Assembly (NCBI GenBank): GCA_948144175.1
Contig: CANXME010002087.1
Location: 186,001 to 250,000, forward strand
Direction of reading: 5' to 3'
Source of the DNA: Closterium sp. NIES-65
Taxonomy: Eukaryota; Streptophyta; Zygnematophyceae; Desmidiales; Closteriaceae
DNA: 64,000 nucleotides
Shown here: positions 1-11,100 of the stretch, piece by piece
Layout: each line of letters begins with the position of its first letter
How positions within the stretch are numbered: position 1 is the stretch's first letter
Notes under the pieces: model-generated
What the model was told of the DNA's origin: nothing
The model's input: the letters and a program-made list of their open reading frames with translations, nothing else
Databases searched by the model: none
Made by a program: the position numbers and the translations under genes

Positions 1-3000
1 GTGCTCACAACAAATTTAGGGTGTACTATCGACCTCCTAAACTTGTTGTCGCTTGTCCCATCCGTCCAAGATTCCAACAGAATCTACTGTTATCTGGACG
101 CATGAATGGAGACGAAGCAAGGATTCTCGTCGATACAGGCGCGTCGGTCTCCCTTGTTGATGAAACTTGGGTTACGACACGCAACGTCCTCGTTGTAGGA
201 CCGTCATGTCCCATCCGCTTGGGTGACGATCGTGTCATTCCAAGTAAAGGACAGACATATATCGACATGAATGTACAGGACTATAGCGAAGCAGTTCGCG
301 TGTATGTCCTACCACTTTTGTCAGGTGTCGACCTCATCCTGGGCATGGATTGGTTGCGAGCCAACGAAGTCATTCTAGACTTCTAGTACAACATTGTCTC
401 GTTCAACAAGAACGGAAAGGCAATCCAGTGGCAAGTCAATGATACTTTGCCCACTGAAACACAGACGCCTAAACGTCCCAGCGTGCTGTGTGCGTTGGCC
501 AACCAGTTCGGGCATTCTGTTAAGTCGGTTGATACACTGTTCGTGGTACAGCTTGAGAATGCTGAGGCCTCGGAGCCAGCAATTGAGAATTTCCCTCCTC
601 AGATGCAAATTCTGGCAGAGGAATTTAAGGAAGTGTTTGAAACCATCCCTGATGGACTTCCGCCTGACCGCGCAGTGGGTCACACCATCCCTGTTGAACC
701 AGGAAAGGTTCCACCCTTTCGACCTCTGTATCGCCTCAGTCCAGCTGAGTACGAAGAGGCCAAACAACAGATCGAGGAATACCTCAGAAAAGGATGGATT
801 GAACCCAGTGCATCCCCTTACGGAGCACCAATTTTGTTCGTTAACAAGAAGGGCGGAGGATTACGCATGTGCGTAGATTATCGTGCTTTGAACAAGATTA
901 CGGTGAAGAACAGATACCCTCTACCACGAATTGAGGATCTGTTCGATCGGCTCCAAGGAGCTCAGTGGTTCAGTGCGCTGGACTTAGCTCAGGGGTATCA
1001 TCAGCTACGAATCACTGAAGAAGATGTTCCAAAAACGGCTTTCAGAACGCCGTTCGGACATTTTCAGTGGCGTGTGTTAAGTTTTGGCTTGACAAATGCT
1101 CCCGCGTCATTTCAGCGAGCAATGAATGATGTGTTTCGGGAAGCAACTGGCCAATTTGTCCAGGTATACTTGGACGACATCCTCGTGTACTCAAAGACTG
1201 AAGAAGAACACACGCAACACCTGAAATGGGTGTTAAGAAAACTGCGAGAGCATAAATTCTTTGCTCGATTGTGGAAGTGTCACTTCTACAAACGCGAGTT
1301 GGAGTACCTTTGTCACTTGGTAGGCAACGATGGCCTCAAAGTTGATCCAAAGAAAGTGGCGGCAGTCCAACAGTGGCCCGTTCCACAGGATGTAGGACAG
1401 GTCAGATCATTTCTCGGACTTGCGAACTATTTTCGCCGTTTCTTGGAAAATTATTCCTCCGTAGTCGCTCCACTGACTGCCCTCACTCGTAAGGGTAATG
1501 CTTGGCAGTGGACCGATCAATGCCAGAAGGCATTTGAGGAGGTGAAAACCATGCTGACCAATGCTCCAGTGCTGGCTTTGCCAGACCCGTCCAAGCCCTA
1601 CGAGGTGGTAACTGATGCCTTGACAGTAGGGATTGGAGCAGTCCTTTTGCAAGAAGGACGCCCCGTGGCATTTGAGAGTAGAAAGCTTTCACCAGCTGAA
1701 CAGCGCTATACAACTTCCGAACAAGAATTGCTGGCAGTTGTGCATGCGCTACGAACATGGAGATGTTATCTCGAAGGTGTTGACTTTGTGGTCACGACCG
1801 ACCACTGTCCGAACACCTATTTTGCCACTCAAGCCACACTTACCCGTCGTCAAGCTCGATGGGCTGAACTCCTTAGTGGGTTCACCTATGATATTCGATA
1901 TCGAGCGGGCTCGACGAACATGGCTGATCCTCTGAGCAGACAGCCGATTGGTGCAGCAACGGGTGTTGATAATACTGAACATAACGCAGTGTTTGCTGCT
2001 TGTTTCAACCTCCTCGCAGCTGCTCGTGTGAGTGAGATTGCCTTTGGTGGTTTTCTGAAACGCGTTCGCGCAGGGTATGATATTGACCCTTGGTTTCGGA
2101 ACCCACAGAATACGAAGGATCTCTTGTGGGAGCATGAGCTCTGGTGGCACAAGAAAGAAATTGTAGTCCCACATGTGGGAAACCTGCGGAATGATATTCT
2201 AGCAGAGGTGCACGCCACTAAGTATGGAGGACACCTAGGTGTCAAGAAAACCCGGTGGGCCCTCAGTGATGTATACTGGTGGCCGGGATTGGGCATTGAG
2301 GTCCAGCATTTTGTAACTCGCTGTGACACGTGTGCGCGGCACAAGCCAAGCACACAGAAGCCTGGTGGTTTGCTTCAACCACTCGAGATTCCCGATGAAC
2401 CTTGGGACAGTGTATCGATGGATTTTATCACCGATCTCCCCAAGACGCGAGATGGTCATACAGCGATACTAGTGTTTGTAGATCGCTTGACCAAAATGGT
2501 GCACTTCGTGCCCACGACGACTGACGTGTCCGCAGAGGATACTGCAAAGTTGTTCGTGACGCACGTTTTCCGCTTACACGGTTTGCCTCGTGTGATGGTG
2601 TCTGACCGAGACCCGCGCTTCACAAGCCGGTTCTGGCAAGAGGTCATTAAGACACTCGGAACGAAACTCAAGATGTCGTCTGCGTTCCACCCGCAAACGG
2701 ATGGACGGACAGAGCGGACCAACCGCACTCTTGAGCAAATGCTTCGTTCTTTCATAAGCCCAACTCAGGACGATTGGGATGAATTGTTGCCAGTCGTGGA
2801 ATTCGCTGTAAACAATTCTGTGCATGAAAGCACCCATGAGAAACCCTTTGTCCTGAACTGTGGTCGGCACCCCACAACCCCCGCGACGCATGGGATTAAG
2901 AACCTCAAAATCCCTGCCGCAAAGGACTTTATTGGAAATCAGCAAGCGGCATTGAAGTCCGCTCGCCATTGGCTGCAGCTTGCCCAATAGAGGCAAAAGT

Positions 3001-3581
3001 CCTATGCCGACATGAAACGCCGGGAAGTCGTTTTTGCAGTTGGCGACAAAGTATTACTAAGTACGAAGAACATTCGTCTCAAGATCCCGGGAGCACGAAA
3101 GCTTTTCCCTCGTTGGATTGGGCCCTTCGAGGTGATCGCGCGTGTTGGTGAGGTCGCATATAGGCTCAAATTGCCTGCGACATTGCAGATTCACAACGTC
3201 TTCCACGTGTCTCTGTTGAATAAGTACGTTGCAGAAGGCAAGTACTTACCGCCACCAACCATCGCTCTCGAGGAGGAACTCTTTTACGAAGTTGAGCGTG
3301 TGCTAACGCACCGTGATCGACAACGCGGCCGCAAAGCTGTTCGTGAGTTCCTAATTCAGTGGAAAGGCTATGGGCCGGAACACAACTCTTGGGAGCCTGA
3401 GCAACACTTGACCGAAGCAGCGGTTCAAGCGTATATGGAAGACATGGCTCTACGAGCAGGCCCACAACCAGTGGACGGGGTTGACCCTGGTCGTAATGTG
3501 GTGCGCCGTGCTCGAAGCACTCGTCCTCAGAAGCACCCTAGGGCAACGGGGACGTTGCCACCTAGGGGGGGAGGAGTGTAA
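1..3581 (+). pseudogene. Ty3/gypsy chromovirus Pol (protease-RT-RNase H-integrase-chromodomain), 5' truncated by window
   Basis: One reading frame runs from the window edge to the TAA at 3579-3581, broken only by TAG at 384-386 and TAG at 2988-2990. Domains in order: aspartic protease (ILVDTGASVSLVDETW, about 129-180), reverse transcriptase with catalytic YLDDILVYS (about 1170-1195), RNase H (about 1600-1800), integrase with an HHCC zinc-binding region (EVHATKYGGHLG then CDTCARHK), DDE residues in SMDFITDLP, VSDRDPRF and the later GRTERTNRTLEQ segment, and a C-terminal chromodomain (FLIQWKGYGPEHNSWEPEQ, about 3346-3405). The chromodomain places it among chromoviruses, which target heterochromatin. 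Gag and the 5' LTR lie outside the window. The two in-frame stops make it defective unless they are read through. Confidence 0.93.
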
Positions 3582-4213
3582 CGCATCCCCTACTCCTACC
3601 TATCGAGCTACCTCACTCCTAAGGCAACCATTCGAGATTGAACTCGATGAAGGTTGAGTTGCAGGAGATTGTAGTTGGGGTTGGGAAGGAGGGGTTGGGA
3701 AGGAAGGGCTGGTTGGGTTTATCCAAACCTCAACATTGAGGCTTGGAACATTCCAACCCATCAAAGTGAAATCACAAAGGTTGGAATTCCAACCAATCAG
3801 AAACTGCCAAACAATTGTTACAATCTACTCTATCTTAAACACAACCATTGAATGGCTCTAAGTTGGGTTTTCCAACCCAACACAATTACCACATAGGCTC
3901 CAAGCCTAGGAACCATCCCACCATGGAAACCCTGGTTGGGATAGTTCCCCAAGGGGTATTGAGGGGGTCTGAGCTAAGCAAGCTCATTCTCAACCTCCCA
4001 CTCCAACTAAACAATTGGAAATGGGATTGTTTCTCTAAGTCATTTTTGGGCTCTCTCACAAGCCTTCCTACACAATTCTCTCAAGCTATTTCAACAACTC
4101 CTTCAAGAAGATTGGCACCTCAAAGGCTATTGGGAGCTAGCTAGAGCTTCATCTTGTATTGGGATTTATTATAAAAGCCTTGTAACTCCATTATAATAGC
4201 TTGGGGTGTTACA
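3577..4213 (+). repeat. 3' LTR of the Ty3/gypsy element
   Basis: The LTR begins TGTAAC directly after a purine tract (polypurine primer, about 3564-3576) and ends GTTACA, giving the inverted TG...CA ends expected of LTRs. The pol stop codon overlaps the LTR start. A TATA-like ATTATAAAAG near 4168-4177 is a plausible LTR promoter. The 5' LTR is outside the window, so neither LTR divergence nor target duplication can be measured. The 637-bp length is ordinary for the group. Confidence 0.85.
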
Positions 4214-4641
4214 CTGTGTGTTTGTTAACGCGTGAGTAGATCTATTCGTCACGTAGTTTCACCGTTGCAGGACATTTCTCTGAGATTGGCCGTCACTAGA
4301 AAGCGAACCTCCACAACGCAGTCGAGATGGGTCCTTTGAGGGTCCTGGCGTGTTCTTCGTGGGAATTCCATCCGATGATTCGAGTCGAAATCAGTCTATT
4401 CGGATTTCAATACATGTCCTAGTTGCGACGTCGCTTGACGTTCACCGGACATTTCTCTAAATTCGGCTGTTTCCCTGCAGTTATCGCATGGAGCCTGCTC
4501 ACGACATTATTTTCTCGTCGCTTCACTCATTCGCAAGAACCTGTGCGAGTCGCCTGTGAAAGGGCGAGCTCACGGCAGGGGGAGCTTCACTTCTAGTGGA
4601 AGGGCGAGCTCACGGCAGTCACGCTACCAGAAGGCCGGCTT
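4214..4641. other. gap between gypsy LTR and GT92 reading frame
   Basis: No convincing coding exon. A stop at 4594-4596 blocks the GT92 frame upstream, so the real N-terminus must lie in an unrecognised upstream exon here or beyond the gypsy element. A short direct repeat, GGGCGAGCTCACGGCAG, occurs at about 4562-4578 and 4602-4618. Confidence 0.5.
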
Positions 4642-7600
4642 TTGGCAGTTTTCCAAATAGACAGCAGCGACTGCATCGACGAGAACATTGCCGAACGCCG
4701 GATTAGTTTCGCGGAATGCGGATTCGTTTCGCCGGGAGAAACGTCATCATGGAGCAACGCTACTACTTTCGAGACGTCTCAAAACACCACTTTTATAACG
4801 GCATGGAGCAACGCTCCTTTCGTGTACTTCGAGGGCCAATCCATCCATGCAATCTGCTCGCGTGCTAACGGAACGGATGGTTCCGCCGAACCCAGCCTGC
4901 TGCAGATCTATTACGACACACAGAGCATGTCAAAGTAATAGGCTAAGTTGAAAGGAAGGGCCTAGGCTTAGTAGCCTAGGCCCGTACTTAGGTATCGAGC
5001 AGGTTTTGCCCTAGGCGAGGTGTTGAGTGAGTTGAGAGAGGAATTGGTGAAAAGGGATGGTTTCACTATAGGTTCAAGGGTACATATAGCATAGAAACCA
5101 AATAAGGTGCACCACCAACAACAGTTTAAATAACTACACTAACTACAACTACAAGCAGTTATAAAACATGACAATATATTTCGACACGCCCCCATAATGC
5201 TTGTAGGTAGATATGTAGTTACAGCATAGCAAGCAACAGCAGGTACCCCTTCATCTCCTCACCCTCCTCCTTCCCCTCCCCCACACTGCTGCAGAGCAGC
5301 AGAGAAGGGGGGGAAGTGAGGAGTGGTGGAGGGACGGCTGCATGTTGCCTCACACCCGCCACCCCGGTACCACTCCCCCTGCTCCCCCACATCCTCACAC
5401 CCTCCCCCCCCCAGCGGCAGTTGCAGCGGTGGGACTGAAAGAAGGAGGAGGGGAAGGGAGAGAGGTGACCCAACACTCCAACACCCTCCACCCCCATACC
5501 CTCCTCCCTACGGCTGCAGGGAGACAAAGGAAGAAGGGGGGTGGGAAGGAAGAAAGCCGCAGAGCGGCGAAAAGGTGTCGGTGCAGATGGGTCAGGGGCG
5601 GCTTCAGGGAGAGCAGGGGCGGAAAGGCCCGTCGCGTGCCAGTGCCACGGGGCGCACGACGGGTAGAAGAATAAAAAGGGCCCGATCGTGCGCCTAGGGG
5701 CGCACGACGAGCAAGGCACCATCGTGTGCCACGTGGCGCACGATGGGCAGATGAAGGGCACCGTCGCGTGCCACGGGGCGCGCGACGGGCAGAGTAGGAG
5801 CCACACACCCGTGGGCGGGACTAAGTAAAAATCGTCACGCGCCCTAGGCGCGCGACCGAAAAATCATCGCGGAAGCGTAAGGCGGGCCCACAGGCCAGGT
5901 CGTAAAAAGCTCTGATACCATGTCAAAGTAATAGGCTAAGTTGAAAGGAAGGGCCTAGGCTTAGTAGCCTAGGCCCGTACTTAGGTATCGAGCGGGTTTT
6001 GCCCTAGGCGAGGTGTCGAGTGAGTTGAGAGAGGAATTGGTGAAAAGGGATGGTTTCACTATAGGTTCAAGGGTACATATAGCATAGAAACCAAATAAGG
6101 TGCACCACCAACAACAGTTTAAATAACTACACTAACTACAACTACAAGCAGTTATAAAACATGACAATATATTTCGACAGAGCATAGATCTGCTCGCGCG
6201 CAAGCTTCATCAGGCGTCCTGGGATAGATTAGTGTATGCTGCAGCAGCTGAACTAGAAGGCCTAAATGTCTGGGCGAAAGGCATTACTAACCTTCAGAAC
6301 TGGAGTCACGGCCAGGTCAAGTGCATGGTGGACGGAGCTGAGACAGCTCCCTTGATACTCTCCCAGGAGATTGCACTCTGCCCGATCCCTCAAGCCAGCT
6401 CAATACGTTCAGCATGTGGATGCCTCAACACTCCAGTCACGCTTTCAGTGCATGGATCACCTTTACCGTCTGTAGCTTCTGTTTGTAGGCTCAACTCCTC
6501 ACTCGGTTTTATCAGCTTGGTATCCGGTGAGCCACCACAGGTAGCCAATCACAGCGAAGACACCACAGCCACTACAGCCAGCCAAAGCGGGCGCAGTGTT
6601 CTTCGAAACGGGTATTCCCACACCAACCGTATGCCATCCATCGGCGATTCCCCCATGAAGCAGTACTACCTGTGTGCATGCACAATGGTCCTTGACAGCG
6701 CGAAGTTCATGGGGGAGTGGCTGCTGTACCACGCATTTCTTGGTGTGGAGCATTTCTTTGTGTATGACAACGGCAGTGAAGACGGGCTTTGGAAGTCCAT
6801 CAAAGAAGCTCAGGGGACCGGCCGTGCTCGAGGCTTTCAAGTTTCAGCCACTATACGTAGCTGGCCCTGGCTCAAGTCACAGGAAGGCGGTTTCTCTCAT
6901 TGTGCCCTGCAAGCCAAGAAGCTCTGCACGTGGGCCATGTTCTTTGACGTGGACGAGTTTGTCTTCCCGGCACGGATGGTGAAGGAGATTGAGTCACGGA
7001 GCCTGTTCGCTGCTGGAAGTCAGTATTCCGTTCTTCTCAACAAGTTTGTGAGAGGTATGGTTAAGGGGCATGCTGCAGCAAAGAAGGCCGCAGGTAGAAA
7101 CGAGTCGTGTCAACAGCTTGGGCAGATTGCGCTACCCGGCCTTTTGTTTGGCCCATCAGGTCATCAAGAACACCCAGAAAAGGGAGTGGTATCTGGATAC
7201 ACGTGCAGGCTGAAACTTCCTGATCGTCACAAGTCAATTATTCCCACTGAAGCCATAGCTCCTCCGTTACACAATGTGATACACCACTTCACAATCTTGG
7301 AGCATCAGTACTGCACAGCACATGTGGGCAATAAGCGTGCTGCTCTTTTCCACTACAAGTACCAGGCATGGTCGGAGTTCAAGACCAAGTTCAGGAGGAG
7401 AGCTTCCACTTTTGTGCCTGATTGGATGCAGATGGATAGAATGCAGTCCAAGGATCGGGTTCCTGACTTGGGTGTTGAGGCGGTTGAACCTGCTGACTGG
7501 AAGGATCGGTACTGTGAGGAGAAAGATCCAAGGTTGAAGAGAATTTCAGCACAAATCTTATCAGCCACTTCCCGCTGGCGCTTTGCGAATGCATTCAATG

Positions 7601-7653
7601 TCGTGCGCCACACCTTTGGGAAATTGTTTTTCTCATGTGGTGGACTTGTCTGA
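4642..7653 (+). CDS. glycosyltransferase family 92 (DUF23-like) protein, split by an LTR element
   Basis: The reading frame is 4642-4927 joined to 6185-7653 once the inserted element and one copy of its 5-bp target duplication are ignored. The two parts join in phase (286 + 1469 nt = 585 codons). The C-terminal two thirds carry the GT92/DUF23 pattern: YYLCACTMVLDSAKFMGEWL, FFVYDNGSEDG, the DXD metal-binding motif in MFFDVDEFVFP, and late IHHFTILEHQYC and ALFHYKYQAWSEFK blocks. Plant GT92 members include the GALS beta-1,4-galactan synthases of the Golgi, so a wall-polysaccharide role is likely but the acceptor is unknown. The start at 4642 is only the limit of the open frame (not an ATG). The N-terminal anchor expected of this family is not seen and may be in an upstream exon. 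As assembled the gene is interrupted, because the element adds a stop within a few codons. Confidence 0.82.
4928..5186 (-). repeat. 3' LTR of element A
   Basis: This is the left copy of the 259-bp terminal repeat, and the 3' LTR in element orientation. It has GAGCAGG and GTGTTGAG where the other copy has GAGCGGG and GTGTCGAG. These two transitions imply a recent insertion. Confidence 0.9.
5921..6179 (-). repeat. 5' LTR of element A
   Basis: This is the right copy of the 259-bp terminal repeat. The primer-binding site sits immediately next to it on the interior side, which fixes the element on the minus strand. It is followed by the GAGCA target duplication and then by in-frame GT92 coding sequence. 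Confidence 0.9.
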
Positions 7654-7706
7654 TTGTGTGTAAGATGAAACAGCCTTCCTTCAAGAACTGTTACAGAACC
7701 TAATTC

Positions 7707-7712
7707 AATAAA
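7707..7712 (+). terminator. possible poly(A) signal of the GT92 gene
   Basis: AATAAA lies 54 bases after the GT92 stop codon in an A/T-rich 3' region, a reasonable position for a eukaryotic polyadenylation signal. From 7713 to 8157 I see no gene. This stretch is taken as the GT92 3' end plus the recA upstream region. Confidence 0.45.
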
Positions 7713-8157
7713 ATATAAAGATAGAATTTGAGGTGTAGTTTCCGATTGAAGACAGAATCGTCATAAAGACGCCACCAATCGTTGTTACTGCCCGGCTCAC
7801 CCGCATATACGGATTGCTCCGTGCGGATCTGTTTCCTCCTCCATGTCTTCCCCCGCAGACTTTCTGTCTGCTGACCTTGTGAGCTGGTGCGTCCCTTCCC
7901 GGCATATTGTGCTTCCGTTTTGTTTCATAGATTCTATACGTGTGATTCACAATTGCGCTGCTGTCCACCATTCGGACACACCCGAGAGTAGTTTATCCCA
8001 GAACCGCAATCTAGGGATCTAACATAGGGGATGTCAGATGTGAGTCTCAGCTGTCGCAGCAGCATCGAGTAACTCGCGCGTTTCTTCGCCTCTCACGGAC
8101 CTCTTTTAATTCACTAGAGGCGTTTAAAGCTTGTGAAATAGTAGAGATTCTTAGACC

Positions 8158-11100
8158 ATGTCTGGTCTTGGCGTTTTAGCGCGGCGGCTTTCAGGCAGAA
8201 GGGCCCGCCAATGCCTTGGACACACGTGGCAGGGCTCAGCTTGTCAAATTGGTTGTACGCGTGGCTCTTTAGGGTTGGATAGTCCAGTCAGCATAAACGG
8301 TGACAGCAGCATTTGTAACAAAGTCACAAGGCAAACAGATAGAAACAACAGCAGCAGCGCCCTTGTGGTTACCAGCAGTAACATCCCTGTGCTTACAAGC
8401 AGCTTGAGTACGGACACACAAATGTTGACCAACAATGCAGCCTGGGCCACAGCTGACGTGGCCGTGACCACATTTGACGTGGCCAACTGCAGTAAAGAAC
8501 CTTGTCGCCACCAACCCTGGGCTTTGGCAAATTCCATGCCGCTCAGCAAGCCTGGTCACTGGGCTGTTGCCGAACCTCTTAGTTCGGCAGGCCACGTAGG
8601 CACAGCAGGCTCGGCAGCTGCTTCGGCTCAACTGCATGGCTTGGTTCGGAATGGGACAATCGCAGTTGGTGGCGATGGAATCCGAACGAGCGGCATTTAT
8701 GGCGGGCTCTCTGTTGCTAGATTCAGCTCAGCGAAAGGTGAGATAGGTTGGGTTGTATTCACATGTGGTGTAATTCATTCAGCCACGTCATGAAGCTGAA
8801 TTGATGTAGCAATGATCCGTTATTACGTTCAGAAGTGCCACGTCAGCATGTATTCCCTAGAAAGGGGAATGGATGTGTGGTGATACTTTGGCCTGCCTCT
8901 GTGTGCATGCACATGCACTGATCATGCATGCGCCCATTTATTTGCTGATAATGCGTGCGCTGATGATCTTTCAGGTCGACGCACTGGCAAGGCAGCAGCA
9001 GTGCAGCACACGAGGGGCGAGGAGAGGGATGAAGACCCATTACTTATTGTCCCTGTCACGGCATCTGCACTTGATCCGTGCAGGTCGGCGCACTGGCAAG
9101 GCAGCAGCAGTGCAGCAGGCGAGGGACGGAAAGGCAGGGAGAGGGGGGAAGGCGGAGGAGAAGATTGAGAAGGACCAAGTCACAAGGAAGCAGCAGCTGC
9201 TGGAGCAAGCCGTTCAGGAGGTATGATGGTGGTGTGAGGAGGTATGGTGATCAGGAGGTATGGTGGTGCGGAGGTATGGTGAGGAGGTAGGTATGGTGAG
9301 GAGGTATGGTGGTAACCTGATTTCGAGAATTCTTGCAACAGCAGCAGCAGCTGCTGGAGCAAGTCGTTCAGGAGGTATGGTGGTGTGAGAAGGTATGAGG
9401 TGGGAGGAGGTATTGTAGTGTGAGGAGGTATGGTGAGGAGGAAAGGCAGGGAGAGGAGGGAAGGTGGAGGAGAAGATTGAGAAGGACCTAGTCACAAGGA
9501 AGCAGCAGCTGCTGGAGCAAGCCGTTCAGGAGGTATGATGGTGGTGTGAGGAGGTATGGTGATCAGGAGGTATGGTGGTGCGGAGGTATGGTGAGGAGGT
9601 AGGTATGGTGAGGAGGTATGGTGGTAACCTGATTTCGAGAATTCTTGCAACAGCAGCAGCAGCTGCTGGAGCAAGTCGTTCAGGAGGTATGGTGGTGTGA
9701 GAAGGTATGAGGTGGGAGGAGGTATTGTAGTGTGAGGAGGTATGGTGAGGAGGAAAGGCAGGGAGAGGAGGGAAGGTGGAGGAGAAGATTGAGAAGGACC
9801 TAGTCACAAGGAAGCAGCAGCTGCTGGAGCAAGCCGTTCAGGAGGTATGATAGTGGTGTGAGGAGGTATGGTGATCAGGAGGTATGGTGGTGCGGAGGTA
9901 TGGTGAGGAGGTAGGTATGGTGAGGAGGTATGGTGGTAACCTGATTTCGAGAATTCTTGCAACAGCAGCAGCAGCTGCTGGAGCAAGTCGTTCAGGAGGT
10001 ATGGTGGTGTGAGAAGGTATGAGGTGGGAGGAGGTATTGTAGTGTGAGGAGGTATGGTGAGGAGGAAAGGCAGGGAGAGGAGGGAAGGTGGAGGAGAAGA
10101 TTGAGAAGGACCTAGTCACAAGGAAGCAGCAGCTGCTGGAGCAAGCCGTTCAGGAGGTATGATGGTGGTGTGAGGAGGTATGGTGATCAGGAGGTATGGT
10201 GGTGCGGAGGTATGGTGAGGAGGTAGGTATGGTGAGGAGGTATGGTGGTAACCTGATTTCGAGAATTCTTGCAACAGCAGCAGCAGCTGCTGGAGCAAGT
10301 CGTTCAGGAGGTATGGTGGTGTGAGAAGGTATGAGGTGGGAGGAGGTATTGTAGTGTGAGGAGGTATGGTGAGGAGGAAAGGCAGGGAGAGGAGGGAAGG
10401 TGGAGGAGAAGATTGAGAAGGACCTAGTCACAAGGAAGCAGCAGCTGCTGGAGCAAGCCGTTCAGGAGGTATGATGGTGGTGTGAGGAGGTATGGTGATC
10501 AGGAGGTATGGTGGTGCGGAGGTATGGTGAGGAGGTAGGTATGGTGAGGAGGTATGGTGGTAACCTGATTTCGAGAATTCTTGCAACAGCAGCAGCAGCT
10601 GCTGGAGCAAGTCGTTCAGGAGGTATGGTGGTGTGAGAAGGTATGAGGTGGGAGGAGGTATTGTAGTGTGAGGAGGTATGGTGAGGAGGAAAGGCAGGGA
10701 GAGGAGGGAAGGTGGAGGAGAAGATTGAGAAGGACCTAGTCACAAGGAAGCAGCAGCTGCTGGAGCAAGCCGTTCAGGAGGTATGATGGTGGTGTGAGGA
10801 GGTATGGTGATCAGGAGGTATGGTGGTGCGGAGGTATGGTGAGGAGGTAGGTATGGTGAGGAGGTATGGTGGTAACCTGATTTCGAGAATTCTTGCAACA
10901 GCAGCAGCAGCTGCTGGAGCAAGTCGTTCAGGAGGTATGGTGGTGTGAGAAGGTATGAGGTGGGAGGAGGTATTGTAGTGTGAGGAGGTATGGTGAGGAG
11001 GAAAGGCAGGGAGAGGAGGGAAGGTGGAGGAGAAGATTGAGAAGGACCTAGTCACAAGGAAGCAGCAGCTGCTGGAGCAAGCCGTTCAGGAGGTATGATG

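Larger units (their letters stand above)
4928..6179 (-). mobile_element. non-autonomous LTR retrotransposon (TRIM-like), element A
   Basis: Two 259-bp direct repeats (4928-5186 and 5921-6179) start TGTC and end GACA and differ at only two positions that I can see. They flank a 734-bp interior. The target duplication is GAGCA (4923-4927 and 6180-6184). On the minus strand the interior begins with the primer-binding site TGGTATCAGAGC (plus 5909-5920), the usual plant initiator-Met tRNA complement, and ends with a G-rich polypurine tract at about 5187-5197. The interior has no gag, protease, RT or integrase, so transposition must use proteins supplied in trans. The interior instead holds several GCGC-rich hairpins (about 5630-5870). 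Confidence 0.92.

Noticed and set aside
5219..5808. Overlapping frames of 110-195 codons within element A
   Set aside because: Low-complexity Pro/Ser/Arg frames on both strands over GC-rich hairpins, with no motif of any retroelement protein.
4928..6179. The insert in GT92 as a normal intron
   Set aside because: It has LTRs, a primer site, a polypurine tract and a target duplication, and it does not start GT or end AG at the junction.
7705..7971. Minus-strand 88-codon frame between GT92 and recA
   Set aside because: It overlaps the GT92 3' end and its poly(A) signal and has no recognisable motif or splice context.
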